A stretch of 64,000 bases of DNA from NCBI GenBank assembly GCA_002835675.1, contig PIZR01000002.1, positions 327,584 to 391,583 of the forward strand. The letters run 5' to 3'. This DNA comes from Bacillus sp. BA3. Lineage in GTDB: Bacteria; Bacillota; Bacilli; Bacillales; DSM-1321. Below, piece after piece: positions 45,418 to 54,904 of the stretch. The notes beneath the pieces were generated by a model. That model searched no databases and had not been told where the DNA came from. It was given only the letters and a program-made list of their open reading frames with translations. Position 1 is the stretch's first letter; every line of letters starts with the position of its first letter. The translations under genes and the position numbers were made by a program.

Positions 45418-45660
45418 ATGGAACGCATGTTCAGAGTATGTGGATTTTGGACAGGAATTATGGCAATTTTCTTTTATCTTGGCCATATGCATCAAACGTC
45501 TTTGCTTTTCTTTGCACAAACGATCTTTTTTGTTCTTTTAAGTTATTTGAAATTATCTGAGCGCATGTATATTTATGTTTTCGGCGCCTATCTTACCGTT
45601 TTCTTTGCAGGATTTTCCTACTGGAGCGTATTTATGATGACTCCTGGTACTGCGCATTAA
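45418..45660 (+). CDS. yqgY: DUF2626 membrane protein YqgY
   Basis: An 80-residue protein with three hydrophobic helices (about 6-22, 25-43, 50-70), matching the DUF2626/YqgY family found only in spore-forming Bacilli. Function is unknown. A good GGAGG site precedes the ATG. It has its own promoter and a strong terminator, so it is probably monocistronic. Confidence 0.88.
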   Translation: MERMFRVCGFWTGIMAIFFYLGHMHQTSLLFFAQTIFFVLLSYLKLSERMYIYVFGAYLTVFFAGFSYWSVFMMTPGTAH

Positions 45661-45678
45661 GAACAAGCAATATTACAT

Positions 45679-45709
45679 AACCCATGAATTTTGATTCATG
45701 GGTTTTTAC
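45679..45709. terminator. Bidirectional terminator between yqgY and the methyltransferase gene
   Basis: A perfect 11-bp stem AACCCATGAAT/ATTCATGGGTT with a four-base loop and a T5 run on the plus strand. It also lies just past the stop of the convergent methyltransferase gene. Confidence 0.88.
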
Positions 45710-45712
45710 TTG

Positions 45713-46813
45713 TCACCATTCAGGAAAGATCCTTACATCGTCTGCTAAATTCTTCGATTGAAGCAACACTTTGAAATGTTCACTAAATCCCCCTGGAACG
45801 ATTAGCCCGCGAATTGCACGATTACGCTTCGCCGTTTTCGAGAATGGATCAGTTCCTTGATGGTCCCTCAATTCCTCTAATATTCCTGCCTTAAGCAAGA
45901 ATTCATTTTGAAGAAAAAGCCCATGATTGGAAAGATCCTTTCTTTTTCCAATCTCGATTAATGTATCAAAATGGATATGTGTCGTCAGATCCATATCACC
46001 AGGATACATAAGTGGATCTTTAATCATTTGGTGCTCATAATAGCCCCTCAAGCTCCCTTGAAGATGAGCTGGCTCCTTCCATTCCCTTTCGGTATAGCCA
46101 TAATCAATTGTAAGGAGTATACCCGATTCGATACAGGAAACGATCTTCTCATATTCACGGATCATTTTTAACGGAACTTCATATCGTTGTCTTTCATTTA
46201 AGGTGATAGTTCGTTCTGTAAGGTAAGATAGAATGTCAGGGTTGTCCAAAGGTTCCCTCATCTCTACCAAATCTCCTTCCTTTTCAGTGACGAAAACCTC
46301 TACGAGGGCTCCCTTATACTTTTCGATCACGTGTACAGGCAACGCGTCGAAAAGTTCATTTGAAAAGAGGATACCATTTACCTTCGTCCATTTTTCCAAA
46401 CTGGCAGCAGAAACTGCCTGTTTGAACATCCCTATACGTTCTTGCTGAAGCCTTCTATGAAATGGACTTTCATCCACAAGGATGTAAGTCAAAGAGTCCC
46501 ATATCTGCGGTTCCAATTCCTTCATGGAAACGAGGATATCATAAGCGAGCTTACCATCACCTGCGCCGACCTCGATGATTTTTGGTGAAACTCCGCAGCT
46601 TTTTATTAAATAAACGAACCATCTGGCCAAAGATCTCCCAAATGCATCCCCAACATTGCCAGACGTATAAAAATCCCCTCTGGAGCCAATCTTCTTTTTT
46701 TCGCGTACATAGTAGCCTATATTGGGCGCATATAAAACAGCTTCCATATAGTCATGATAGGAAATTCTTTTTTGGGGGCTTCCTGCAATCAATTCCTTTA
46801 AGTGATTTTTCAA
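45713..46813 (-). CDS. MidA/NDUFAF7-type SAM-dependent methyltransferase (COG1565)
   Basis: A 366-residue protein with the family start RISYHDYMEAVLYAPNIGYY and SRGDFYTSGNVG. The SAM motif is EVGAGDGKLAYDIL (about residues 82-95), with ILFSNELFDALPVH further on. The mitochondrial relative NDUFAF7 methylates an arginine of complex I, but the bacterial substrate is unknown. The reading frame reaches 46846, yet only a TTG at 46813 has a well-placed site (GGAGG, seven bases); a GTG at 46816 is the alternative. Confidence 0.85.
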   Translation of the reverse strand: MKNHLKELIAGSPQKRISYHDYMEAVLYAPNIGYYVREKKKIGSRGDFYTSGNVGDAFGRSLARWFVYLIKSCGVSPKIIEVGAGDGKLAYDILVSMKELEPQIWDSLTYILVDESPFHRRLQQERIGMFKQAVSAASLEKWTKVNGILFSNELFDALPVHVIEKYKGALVEVFVTEKEGDLVEMREPLDNPDILSYLTERTITLNERQRYEVPLKMIREYEKIVSCIESGILLTIDYGYTEREWKEPAHLQGSLRGYYEHQMIKDPLMYPGDMDLTTHIHFDTLIEIGKRKDLSNHGLFLQNEFLLKAGILEELRDHQGTDPFSKTAKRNRAIRGLIVPGGFSEHFKVLLQSKNLADDVRIFPEW

Positions 46814-47074
46814 CACAATGCCTCCGTCTCCATGATCTTCAATCATATGAAAATTAAATGTTCCTTTTCTTTACAAAACGCATAAGTTCACAAAATGTTC
46901 AATTTTTTCATCTTACAGTCATAAGCGTGCCATCATTACAAAATGAATGTTTTCAACAAATCTTAGTTCAGAGCTGAATCAAAGTCATGCACACAAGACA
47001 AGGCCCCATTTTTTATATTCAGTATAGTTCTGGAAATGACCCATTTCAATATTTTTACATAATTAAGACTTTTT

Positions 47075-47100
47075 AAAAAACAGGTGCCATACGGCACCTG
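47075..47100 (-). terminator. Terminator after yqgX
   Basis: A perfect 8-bp stem CAGGTGCC/GGCACCTG with a four-base loop, followed by T6 on the minus strand, 10 bases past the yqgX stop. The remaining part of the gap 46814-47074 contains no gene. Confidence 0.9.
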
Positions 47101-47109
47101 CAAAGGTCA

Positions 47110-47736
47110 TTATCTCAAAAAGGGATTAGTATTCTTTTCATCCAGAATGGTCGTGACAGGCCCATGACCAGGAAATACGATCGTATCATCAGAAAGTGAC
47201 AGCAGCTTCGTTTCAATGCTATTTAACAGCACTGCCTCGCTTCCGCCTATTAAATCGGTTCTGCCTACGCTTCCTTGGAACAAGACGTCCCCTGAAAATA
47301 GGAGCCGTTGCTCCTTGGCATAATACGAAACGCTCCCTGGTGAGTGTCCGGGAGTTTCGAATACTTCGAAAGTGAATCCCCCAATAGTAAGTTCTTGCTC
47401 ATTTGCCAGGAAGTGATCGGCAGGCTTCATGCGCATTGGATTTTCAGGGAACCAGTTTTGAGAACCATTCAATGCGGGATCAAGTAGCCACTTGGCCTCT
47501 TTTTCATGAATATATGCAGGTATCCCATAATGTTCCCGAATAGCATCAAGAGCACCGATATGGTCAAAATGTGCATGTGTCAATAAAATCGCCAAAGGCT
47601 TTAAATTTTTTGTTTGTATGTACTGTATGATTTTCTGCGGCTCTTCACCCGGATCGAAAATGATGCAATCCTGTCCATCGGAAACTACATAACAATTCGT
47701 TTGCAGCGGGCCTAGAGGTATTTGTGTCCATTTCAT
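47110..47736 (-). CDS. yqgX: MBL-fold metallo-hydrolase YqgX
   Basis: A glyoxalase II-like metallo-beta-lactamase-fold protein of 208 residues. The metal motif is LTHAHFDHIGALD (about residues 57-69), with HSPGSVSY, FSGDVLF and VFPGHGPVT supplying the remaining ligands. Substrate in Bacillus is not firmly known; homologues act on hydroxyacyl-thiol conjugates. The frame starts with a TTG at 47751, but the ATG at 47736 is nine bases after GGAG and aligns with the family N-terminus. Confidence 0.92.
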   Translation of the reverse strand: MKWTQIPLGPLQTNCYVVSDGQDCIIFDPGEEPQKIIQYIQTKNLKPLAILLTHAHFDHIGALDAIREHYGIPAYIHEKEAKWLLDPALNGSQNWFPENPMRMKPADHFLANEQELTIGGFTFEVFETPGHSPGSVSYYAKEQRLLFSGDVLFQGSVGRTDLIGGSEAVLLNSIETKLLSLSDDTIVFPGHGPVTTILDEKNTNPFLR

Positions 47737-47918
47737 TTCCATCAGCTCCAATATGATTTTCTATCTTCATCTTACACTAATTAGGCTGCTAATGTTAATC
47801 CAGTTTACTCAAGTCATAGAAGTGTCACCTATTAAACCTCGACAAATAATTGAAAAAATATTAAGATATTAACAAATGCAATCTTTTCTACATATTTTTG
47901 GTAGTTGCTTTATTCTCT

Positions 47919-47924
47919 GGGTAT
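47919..47924 (+). promoter_or_regulatory. Possible sigma-B -10 element upstream of yqgW
   Basis: GGGTAT, the usual sigma-B -10 hexamer, 44 bases upstream of yqgW. The sequence 12 bases before it is GTAGTT, a weak match to GTTTAA, so the assignment is tentative. Confidence 0.3.
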
Positions 47925-47967
47925 ATTATTAGGGATTAAGTATTCATTACGAAAAGGGGGTTTTGAC

Positions 47968-48141
47968 ATGATATTAATGGTAGTTTTCGGACTTGTGGCT
48001 ATATTAGGAGTAGTAGCTGTGTTTACCTCATTAAAAAAGAGAAACTTCTTAGGATTCATTTTTGCTGCCGGCAGTGCAGTCGTGTTTGGCTGGTTCACTG
48101 TCATGACTGTCATCAACAGCGGTTTTCCAGTTGCCCATTGA
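47968..48141 (+). CDS. yqgW: DUF2759 membrane protein YqgW
   Basis: A 57-residue protein made almost entirely of two transmembrane helices (about 1-19 and 28-48), matching DUF2759/YqgW. No function is known. The ATG at 47968 has AAGGGGG seven bases upstream; the frame can be read from 47905, but that adds a stretch without a site. A strong terminator follows the stop codon. Confidence 0.85.
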   Translation: MILMVVFGLVAILGVVAVFTSLKKRNFLGFIFAAGSAVVFGWFTVMTVINSGFPVAH

Positions 48142-48143
48142 AG

Positions 48144-48175
48144 AAAAAAGCTCGCCATCCGGCGAGCTTTTGTTT
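48144..48175. terminator. Bidirectional terminator between yqgW and yqgU
   Basis: A perfect 10-bp stem AAAGCTCGCC/GGCGAGCTTT with a four-base loop and A/T runs on both sides, between convergent genes. Confidence 0.92.
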
Positions 48176-48182
48176 TAGGTCA

Positions 48183-49355
48183 TCATGTTTGTTTGAACAA
48201 TCTTTGTATTTGATGGGTTTTCATATCAATGATTTTCTCAAATTGATATCCATATAAGCAGAAGTTGCCATCAAGCGAACAGCTTAATGGTTCATTTTCC
48301 ATGTCCTTCATCAATTCTTCTTGTGTGCCTTTTCCCCAATTAAATTTAGTTAAGGTAAACCTTCCCTTATATTGGTCCGCATCTTTTGATTCATTAGGAA
48401 TAAACGTTATCAATTCCTTGTCTTTTTCAATGAAATCATAGGATGGGATCACCCAATCTGAAAAGCTTTTCAATAGTGGTACGGAAAAAGAATGGATCGG
48501 CTTGTTTGATGGATCATAAAATGCATATGTACCCCGATCTTGATTTTCTGTCTCCACTTGAATCGTCATCAGCGCTTGTTTCATTTTTTTAAAGTGAATG
48601 ACATCGAGCATAAGGCTTTCCGTTCCATCCCCATTAAGCGCTTTTCTTTCTAGGGGTGCCGTCAAAGCAGGTTCTTCCCTGTCCCAATCGAGAAACATCA
48701 AATCTTTTTCACTTGCCCATTGAGCAAAGGGCTGTGGAAAGTCAAGAGTTTCCATTGTTTGTTCATCTGGATTCAACACATAACTGTTGTATGTCCAATC
48801 TTCATAAAAACTCGATAAAAACAACCGGCCATCTTTAAATGAATTCCACTCATAAGCTAATTCATAGGCTGGGATCGCCACGGAATACAGTGGATTTCCC
48901 GTTTTATCGAGTATTGTGATGGATGCTTTGCCCGAAGAGGTGAAGGACGATAACAAAACATGCGTACCAGACGGACTGATCGATACTTCAGAGAACTCAA
49001 AAGCCGGCTGATAGAAAACGGAAGTATCATTCGTTTCCAAATTCCATGCCATCAGCTGGGATAATTCATTACCATCCCGCTTCACAGAATATAAAATGGT
49101 TTTGGAATCCAGCCATCCTACAATGGCTTCGATTTTATCCGTTTCTGCAGTCGGGACCTTTAAATTGCTTACTGAAGTTTCAAGGTTTGATTGGGAGTGT
49201 TCTTTTTCCGTATCATTTACGGGTTTACTAAGGTCCTTGGAAGGCTCACAAGCCGAGATAAGAAGGATAGTGGAGATAAATAATGGGATGATACACAACA
49301 TCTTACAAATGGAAAGCCGCATACAAAGTGCTGCTTTGGATACTTTAATCTCCAC
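48183..49355 (-). CDS. yqgU: YqgU-like lipoprotein with beta-propeller domain
   Basis: A 390-residue exported lipoprotein. A hydrophobic signal (about 17-34) ends in the lipobox LLISAC, with Cys36 as the lipidated residue. A Ser/Glu-rich linker and WD40-like repeats with recurring strand patterns (VGWLDSKTILYSV, VSISPSGTHVLLSS, FPQPFAQWASEKDLMFLDWD) follow. Position next to yqgT and sequence suit YqgU; function is unknown. The GTG at 49355 is only three bases from GGGAGG; the next ATG (49322) has no site, so the start is uncertain. Confidence 0.82.
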   Translation of the reverse strand: MEIKVSKAALCMRLSICKMLCIIPLFISTILLISACEPSKDLSKPVNDTEKEHSQSNLETSVSNLKVPTAETDKIEAIVGWLDSKTILYSVKRDGNELSQLMAWNLETNDTSVFYQPAFEFSEVSISPSGTHVLLSSFTSSGKASITILDKTGNPLYSVAIPAYELAYEWNSFKDGRLFLSSFYEDWTYNSYVLNPDEQTMETLDFPQPFAQWASEKDLMFLDWDREEPALTAPLERKALNGDGTESLMLDVIHFKKMKQALMTIQVETENQDRGTYAFYDPSNKPIHSFSVPLLKSFSDWVIPSYDFIEKDKELITFIPNESKDADQYKGRFTLTKFNWGKGTQEELMKDMENEPLSCSLDGNFCLYGYQFEKIIDMKTHQIQRLFKQT

Positions 49356-49528
49356 ACACCTCCCTCTTCAAAACTAAAACGCCTGGCATATGTGAGCGAG
49401 ACATTAGAAAGAGAGTAAGGATTAACCAATCGAATCCTTACGACTTTCATTATAAAGTAAAAAAGAGAAAATGTGGCGAATAATGATCTTATATTTTTTT
49501 GGAAGTATATGCCTTATAGGGAAATGTA

Positions 49529-50695
49529 TCACATATAAAGGCCTGCCACCAATATCTTGACGGTATCTTCATATATACCCGGCAAATGGGATAGCGGAAG
49601 CGGATTGATGCCCTTTCCCAATTCGATTGTGAAACCGCCGCGTTTGAATTCCTGAATGAACCAATCTTTATACCCGGCATGGCTGTCAACGTATTGTACG
49701 GCCCGATATCCGCTGCGTTCCTCAAACTCCCTTGCAACATTCGCTGCCTCTTCAGGTTCATGTCCCTCATATCCCCAATAGAATTCTTTTCCCTGGGTGT
49801 GAAGTGCAAGCACTCTTTCGAAATTCCGCCTCATTGCCAGCTCCTTCATGGCCAATGCTTCTGGTTCTGATAACGCGGACTCTCCTGGAAAATCTCTTGG
49901 AGCAGGGGCTTTTGGAATCTTTCTACGCTTTTCAATCTCCCAATTGGCAGGATATTGATTATTCAGGTCTACACCGCGGATATTGGCTTTCCAAGCATAA
50001 AAGGCAGGGTTGCCATTGTTTATTTTTAAAACATCGACCTTCCCCTCTGCCGCCTCCTCCCCCTTCAGGACAAGCTCGACTCCATCCGGATTCACCATTG
50101 GAACAATCGAAATGGTCATATCCCGATAAAAGGGCATACAATCCATTCCGCAAAGTGTACAATCATTCGTTACTGCCAGCAGAAAATCATTCAGCCATTT
50201 CATCAAAACCGCCGAAGTGATCCATTCATTAGCATGGAATGAACCGTTATAATGTATGATCTTATCGCCTTGACCGATCCTTACCTCAAGGAGTTCTTTT
50301 CCCAACACACTCCTCCCGATCGATTCAACCTTAATAAAGGGGTAATGAAAAGATAGAGTATCCAGATCGTCAAGAAGTGATTGATAATCATAGGGCTTGT
50401 CGGTGACAATCATGGGATTCATGACCCGGACGGGCACGGAAAAAGGTTTTTGTCCACCTTGATTCAATAATGATACCCCATCGATGGGCAGGTGATATTG
50501 TAATGCGATTTCGGCAAAATCGATATCTAACCGGGACTCTTCCTGAACAATGTATCCAGGTATCTGTACTTCCATGCCATTTGGCAAAACCCCGCCAGTA
50601 ATGGCGGGATTGGCATCCTCTATCAAAACCCGGGGAATTTGGAACAATTGACTGTAATATGCCAAATCATCCCCGCTTCTGCTCACGACTTTCAT
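49529..50695 (-). CDS. yqgT: M14 family zinc carboxypeptidase YqgT (gamma-D-glutamyl-L-diamino acid peptidase type)
   Basis: A 388-residue peptidase. An N-terminal LysM-like region (about 1-50) is followed by an M14 domain with zinc ligands in NGSFHANEWITSAVL (His and Glu) and LALHTQGKEFYWG (His), and the catalytic glutamate in FTIELGKG. Homologues cut peptidoglycan peptide cross-links or stems. An unusual cysteine cluster CTLCGMDC lies near residue 180, before the conserved VPMVNPDGVEL. The protein has no clear signal peptide, so it may act inside the cell or spore. Confidence 0.9.
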   Translation of the reverse strand: MKVVSRSGDDLAYYSQLFQIPRVLIEDANPAITGGVLPNGMEVQIPGYIVQEESRLDIDFAEIALQYHLPIDGVSLLNQGGQKPFSVPVRVMNPMIVTDKPYDYQSLLDDLDTLSFHYPFIKVESIGRSVLGKELLEVRIGQGDKIIHYNGSFHANEWITSAVLMKWLNDFLLAVTNDCTLCGMDCMPFYRDMTISIVPMVNPDGVELVLKGEEAAEGKVDVLKINNGNPAFYAWKANIRGVDLNNQYPANWEIEKRRKIPKAPAPRDFPGESALSEPEALAMKELAMRRNFERVLALHTQGKEFYWGYEGHEPEEAANVAREFEERSGYRAVQYVDSHAGYKDWFIQEFKRGGFTIELGKGINPLPLSHLPGIYEDTVKILVAGLYM

Positions 50696-50815
50696 TCAGC
50701 CTCCGCCCCTTTCATTGTTTTATCTTTATGAAGCGAAAGACAGAAAGATGTTCAGGAAGTCTCACGTGTTCCAATAATTGTAATGGGTACTGATTTTCCT
50801 GAAGAAACAAAAAAA

Positions 50816-50834
50816 AACCTGGATTGCGCCAGGT
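50816..50834 (-). terminator. Distal copy of the yqgS terminator hairpin, with T run
   Basis: ACCTGG/CCAGGT stem with a six-base loop, followed on the minus strand by a T9-10 run. The 19 bases 50816-50834 recur at 51435-51453 with one difference, on the other side of IS remnant copy 2. Confidence 0.75.
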
Positions 50835-50835
50835 A

Positions 50836-51434
50836 TCAGTAGACAAACTCGATGAAAATCACCTACAGGTTGTTTGTACAATTTGAACGTCGATTTCCTC
50901 TTCAGGCACTCGCTTTCCGCGTCCAAGGGAGCCGCGCACCTTACATTCCAATCAACTTTGTTTTAACTTTTTAGATAGACACTATTGTCTACAGTCTTTT
51001 TGTTTTAGTATTTAAACTGATGTAACTTGAGTCTATTCAGCGATATCGGCTTGAAATGATTACTTTAGATCAATTGATGCCATCGAACGATTTTGTAGTC
51101 GGCACGATTGTAACACGAGATATGATAGGAATATCCTAAAAGTCTATAGCGGAAAAGTTGATTGGAAGAGTTGGAAAACCGAAAGCTGTTGTCGCACGTG
51201 CACCTTATAAACACCTGCAATTACCGAGTTACTTATTATCGTGAGTATCAATCACCGAAACATATTGCGGAACGAGTTCTTTTTTAGCACAAAGATCATC
51301 AAAAATAGTGACACGTCATAATGGGCAAGAATAAGTGGAAGTATCGCGAGAGGTCAACTGTTTCTCCATACCTGCTTCAATTCCAATAAAGAATCAAAAG
51401 GTCCCATCTCGGAACCCTTTTGTGTACAAATTGA
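50836..51434 (+). mobile_element. Decayed, internally deleted IS1182-like element (copy 2)
   Basis: The left end begins TCAGTAGACAAAC, and the right end inverted reads TCAATTTGTACACAAAAG, a degraded inverted repeat. The leader holds a shortened GC-rich block (GGCACTCGCTTTCCGCG at 50914-50930). The transposase N-terminal start is LEMITLDQLMP (ATG at 51056), and C-terminal pieces include REYQSP and KDHQ near 51240-51310 with frame breaks. Its deletion junctions differ from those in copy 1, so the two decayed independently. No intact transposase can be made. Confidence 0.78.
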
Positions 51435-51453
51435 AACCTGGATTGCGCCATGT
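51435..51453 (-). repeat. Duplicated terminator hairpin flanking IS remnant copy 2
   Basis: AACCTGGATTGCGCCATGT matches 50816-50834 at 18 of 19 positions. It is 9 bases past the yqgS stop codon and has lost the T run, which remains at the far copy. It looks like a long target duplication. Confidence 0.75.
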
Positions 51454-51461
51454 TTCTTTTT

Positions 51462-53315
51462 TCAACGTTGCTCATAAAATCGGAGCAAATCCCCGTAAAT
51501 GATTTTGTCGGAGTAATCAAGCTCCTGTTTCGCCTTTTCCAAATACTTCTCACAGGAACCCTTTTCAGTCGCCCTCCCAGTCTTTTTATCATAGCAGGTA
51601 TCCATCGTATAGAGATAATCCTTCGTGATGAAACTGCTATCGCGAAGAACGGTGAATTCTAATTTCTCTTCAGAAAATAGATCTTTGCCGAATTCGATAT
51701 AATCATCATTTTCAATCCCCAATAAATGAAGGAGTGTCGGCCTTACATCAATTTGGCCGGAAACGGTGGAAATCGTTTTTCCCTTCTGACCGGGGATATG
51801 TATGATGAGCGGGACACGCTGAAGCTGGATGGATTCGAAAGGTGTGATTTCCTTCCCAAGGAACTGGCTCATGGCAGAGTTGTGATTTTCCGAAATTCCA
51901 TAATGGTCCCCATATAGCACAATTATGGAATCCTCATATAATCCATCACGTTTCAAATCGCCGATAAATCGTTCCAAGGCTTCGTCCGTATAACGTACGG
52001 TCGGAAAATATTGATTCAATGTTTTGGAATTTGAATCGTACGGCTCCAATGTCCGGTCTTCCTCATTCAAAGTGAATGGAAAATGATTGGTTAACGTTAT
52101 GAACTTGGCATAAAAAGGCTCAGGCATCCTCTTCAGGTGAGAGATTGATTGTTTGAAGAACGATTTATCATTCAAACCCCAATTGATGGAATTCCCTTCA
52201 GAGACTTTGTATTCATCACTGTCATAAAACCGCTGGTACCCTAGGGAATCGTACATTATGTCACGATTCCAAAAGCTTTTATTATTGGCATGCAAGGAAG
52301 CCGTATAGTAACCTTCTTCCGATAAGATTTCGGGGGTGGCTTTGTATTCATTTTGGGCATGAGTGAAAAATACTGCACCTCTGCCTAAAGGATAGAGGGA
52401 ATTCTCAATAATGAATTCTGAATCGGATGTTTTCCCCTGGCCAGTTTGGTGATAAAAGTTATTGAAATAATAGCTCTCTTTAATGAATTCGTTCAGAAAA
52501 GGAGTGATTTCTTCACCGTTGACAGTTTTATTGATGACAAAGCTTTGTGTGGATTCCAATGATACAAGGATCACATTTTTGCCTTTTGCCAGCCCATAAA
52601 GATCATCATTAACCTCTTTTTGATTGGCACGGACATAATTTTCAATTTCCGACAATTCACTGCCATCCGCAAGGGCACGTTGAGCTGATGATTTCGTCTG
52701 TAATATTGCATCATAGAGGTGATAATGGTACGTACCGATATTCTTAACGAGGATTTCGCGGTCAAACGTTCTTGTCAGTAGTTCAGGACGCGCCGCTTCA
52801 GCTAAAGCTAAGTTAAAAAATGTCACTCCTAAAGCGATTAACATGAAGAATTTACGATCCTTTGGATTATATCGACATTCATGGAATGTTTTTGGTTTGT
52901 ATTTCAGCAGCAGCAGCAAGAAAAGGATATCGGCAAAATACAATAGGTCACTCGGATTGATCAATTCATGTACACTGCTTCCAAGATCGTTCATATTGCT
53001 CGTTTGAAAAAGAACGGGAATCGTTAAAAAGTCATTGAAAAAGCGAAAAAAAACAAGGTTGGCAAAGAGGATGAAGGTGATGGAAAAACTCATGATCAAT
53101 AAATATGCTGTCCTTCTATTTTCTTTTAAAAATATGTGCACGCCAAGAGTAAGCAAAAGGAAACTGAAAGGATTGATGAATAGTATGAACTCCTGGAGCC
53201 AATTATCAATATCTATCTCAAAACTTGTCTTATAAGCAATATATGTTTTAAGCCAAAGTGAAATGAATACGACCCAAAACAATGAATATCCCTGTTTTTT
53301 GAAGACCCTTTTCAA
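51462..53315 (-). CDS. yqgS: LTA synthase family protein YqgS
   Basis: A 617-residue membrane enzyme of the lipoteichoic acid synthase family. Five N-terminal transmembrane helices (about 10-200) precede an extracellular sulfatase-like domain. The nucleophile threonine is in [13 protein letters not shown], and metal and substrate residues are in [17 protein letters not shown] and [14 protein letters not shown]. LtaS transfers glycerol phosphate from phosphatidylglycerol; B. subtilis YqgS is a minor paralogue. The TTG at 53315, eight bases after AGGAGGG, is preferred over the ATG at 53369. Confidence 0.93.
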   Translation of the reverse strand: MKRVFKKQGYSLFWVVFISLWLKTYIAYKTSFEIDIDNWLQEFILFINPFSFLLLTLGVHIFLKENRRTAYLLIMSFSITFILFANLVFFRFFNDFLTIPVLFQTSNMNDLGSSVHELINPSDLLYFADILFLLLLLKYKPKTFHECRYNPKDRKFFMLIALGVTFFNLALAEAARPELLTRTFDREILVKNIGTYHYHLYDAILQTKSSAQRALADGSELSEIENYVRANQKEVNDDLYGLAKGKNVILVSLESTQSFVINKTVNGEEITPFLNEFIKESYYFNNFYHQTGQGKTSDSEFIIENSLYPLGRGAVFFTHAQNEYKATPEILSEEGYYTASLHANNKSFWNRDIMYDSLGYQRFYDSDEYKVSEGNSINWGLNDKSFFKQSISHLKRMPEPFYAKFITLTNHFPFTLNEEDRTLEPYDSNSKTLNQYFPTVRYTDEALERFIGDLKRDGLYEDSIIVLYGDHYGISENHNSAMSQFLGKEITPFESIQLQRVPLIIHIPGQKGKTISTVSGQIDVRPTLLHLLGIENDDYIEFGKDLFSEEKLEFTVLRDSSFITKDYLYTMDTCYDKKTGRATEKGSCEKYLEKAKQELDYSDKIIYGDLLRFYEQR

Positions 53316-53495
53316 TCTTGGTCCCTCCTCATCGAAGAAGCGCTGGAGCCATGGTCCTGAGCGCCTCAATCATGGGTCATGGTTCTCCCCTCTATTTAAA
53401 TGCAGGAACGATTGCCCCACCCATCAAAGCGGGGAAATTTTTTCAAAAATCCATCTTTTTTTCTTATACCCCTGTTAGCACAGGGCAGCAAGGCA

Positions 53496-54464
53496 TCACG
53501 TATTCATTTGGCTTTTAATGAGCCAGGCTCCACCTATAACCCCTGCATCATTGCCTAGTGTGGCCAGGCTGATTTTCGTTGATTTACTAACCCGTTTGAA
53601 TGCATACTTTTCGAAGGCAGCACGGACAGGATCAAGCAAAATGTCTCCCGCTTGTGAAACTCCCCCACCAATGACGATTTTATCTGGATTCATGACATTC
53701 CCAACATGTGATAGTGCCAGCCCCAAGTAATTGCCCACCTTATCCACCACAGCTTTGGACATAGGATCACCTGCTGCAGCGCATTGGAATAACAGTTTGG
53801 AAGTAACCGTATTTCCCTCGTCGACTTTCTGCTGAAGCAATGACTTTTCATCGGCGGTATTCAAGGCTTCTAAAGCCATACGGACGATTCCCGTTGCCGA
53901 AGCAACCGTTTCCAGACAACCAGTCTTGCCACAATTGCATGGTGCCCCTCCGTCCGTTACGACCGTTATATGCCCTATTTCTCCAGCAGCCCCACTGGTA
54001 CCATGGACGATTTGCCCATTATGGATGATCCCGCCGCCTACACCCGTTCCCAGAGTGACACAAACGAGGTCTTTGGCTCCATTACCGGCACCTTTCCACA
54101 TTTCTCCCAAAGCTGCCATATTGGCATCATTATCGATCACAGCTGGAAGAGATGTCTCCACTTCCAGTAAATCTTTTAAGGGATAGTCCTTCCAGCCTAA
54201 ATTGACGGCTTCATATATGGAACCGTTAACAAATTTCACGGGGCCTGGAGCACCCATTCCTATCCCTACTATCTTACTCTTCGGTTCATTAAGTTCAACG
54301 AGCTTCGCATCAATTGCTTTTGCTATATTAATCGTAATGAATTTTCCCTTTTCGGAGATGTCCGTGCTGATTTCCCATTTATGAATGATCTCTCCGTACA
54401 AATTGATCAGAGCCAGTTTGGTAGTTGTACCGCCTAAATCCACACCCATCAGCCATTTTTCCAT
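53496..54464 (-). CDS. glcK: Glucokinase, ROK family
   Basis: GlcK phosphorylates cytosolic glucose. The N-terminal phosphate loop is GVDLGGTTTKLALI, with IDNDANMAALGE (catalytic Asp), GTGVGGGIIHNG and GEIGH. The ROK zinc motif CNCGKTGCLE (about residues 170-180) is also present. The 322-residue length matches B. subtilis GlcK. Of the ATGs near the start, the one at 54464 is best spaced from AAGGTG. It lies downstream of yqgQ by 17 bases and is probably cotranscribed with it. Confidence 0.96.
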   Translation of the reverse strand: MEKWLMGVDLGGTTTKLALINLYGEIIHKWEISTDISEKGKFITINIAKAIDAKLVELNEPKSKIVGIGMGAPGPVKFVNGSIYEAVNLGWKDYPLKDLLEVETSLPAVIDNDANMAALGEMWKGAGNGAKDLVCVTLGTGVGGGIIHNGQIVHGTSGAAGEIGHITVVTDGGAPCNCGKTGCLETVASATGIVRMALEALNTADEKSLLQQKVDEGNTVTSKLLFQCAAAGDPMSKAVVDKVGNYLGLALSHVGNVMNPDKIVIGGGVSQAGDILLDPVRAAFEKYAFKRVSKSTKISLATLGNDAGVIGGAWLIKSQMNT

Positions 54465-54481
54465 CATTCTCACCTTTTTTA

Positions 54482-54691
54482 TCAATTTTTTTTCTGTTTT
54501 TCCCTTTCAAGAGACAATTGCTGTCTAATTAAAAGGATCGCCATTTGATAATCTTTCGTATCCATCATCTGCATACGGTGGATTTCCCTTATTTCGGCCT
54601 CCATCATTTCAAGCTCGGCTAAGCGATCACCAATATAGATAAATGTACCGAATCTTTTCAAGTATTGTTGAAGATCATAATATGTTTTCAT
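54482..54691 (-). CDS. yqgQ: DUF910 protein YqgQ
   Basis: A 69-residue helical protein with the YqgQ pattern TYYDLQQYLKRFGTFIYIGDRLAELEMMEAEI. It precedes glcK in most Bacilli. Its structure is known as a small three-helix bundle, with possible nucleic-acid binding suggested in the literature, but the function is not established. The longer frame from 54802 has no site and would overlap the divergent gene; the ATG at 54691 follows GAGG at seven bases. Confidence 0.92.
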   Translation of the reverse strand: MKTYYDLQQYLKRFGTFIYIGDRLAELEMMEAEIREIHRMQMMDTKDYQMAILLIRQQLSLEREKQKKN

Positions 54692-54904
54692 AGTAAACCT
54701 CTTTACTCTTTTCTTTAGGAAAGTATATCGAATCAGCCTTTTGGTAACAAGCGACCAATTCCCCCTTTGATAATTTCCCCCATCCCCCTCATACATGTCC
54801 AACTGTATTCATATGATGAAATATCAAGAATGTGGACTCTTTCGATTTGGTTCAACAGCTTAATATTTTTAACCACTCATCACGCGCGAAAACGGAGGGG
54901 AAAA

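Noticed and set aside
53410..53440. CCCC...GGGG stem with a T run on the plus strand between yqgS and glcK
   Set aside because: Both neighbouring genes are on the minus strand and the stem is only four pairs.
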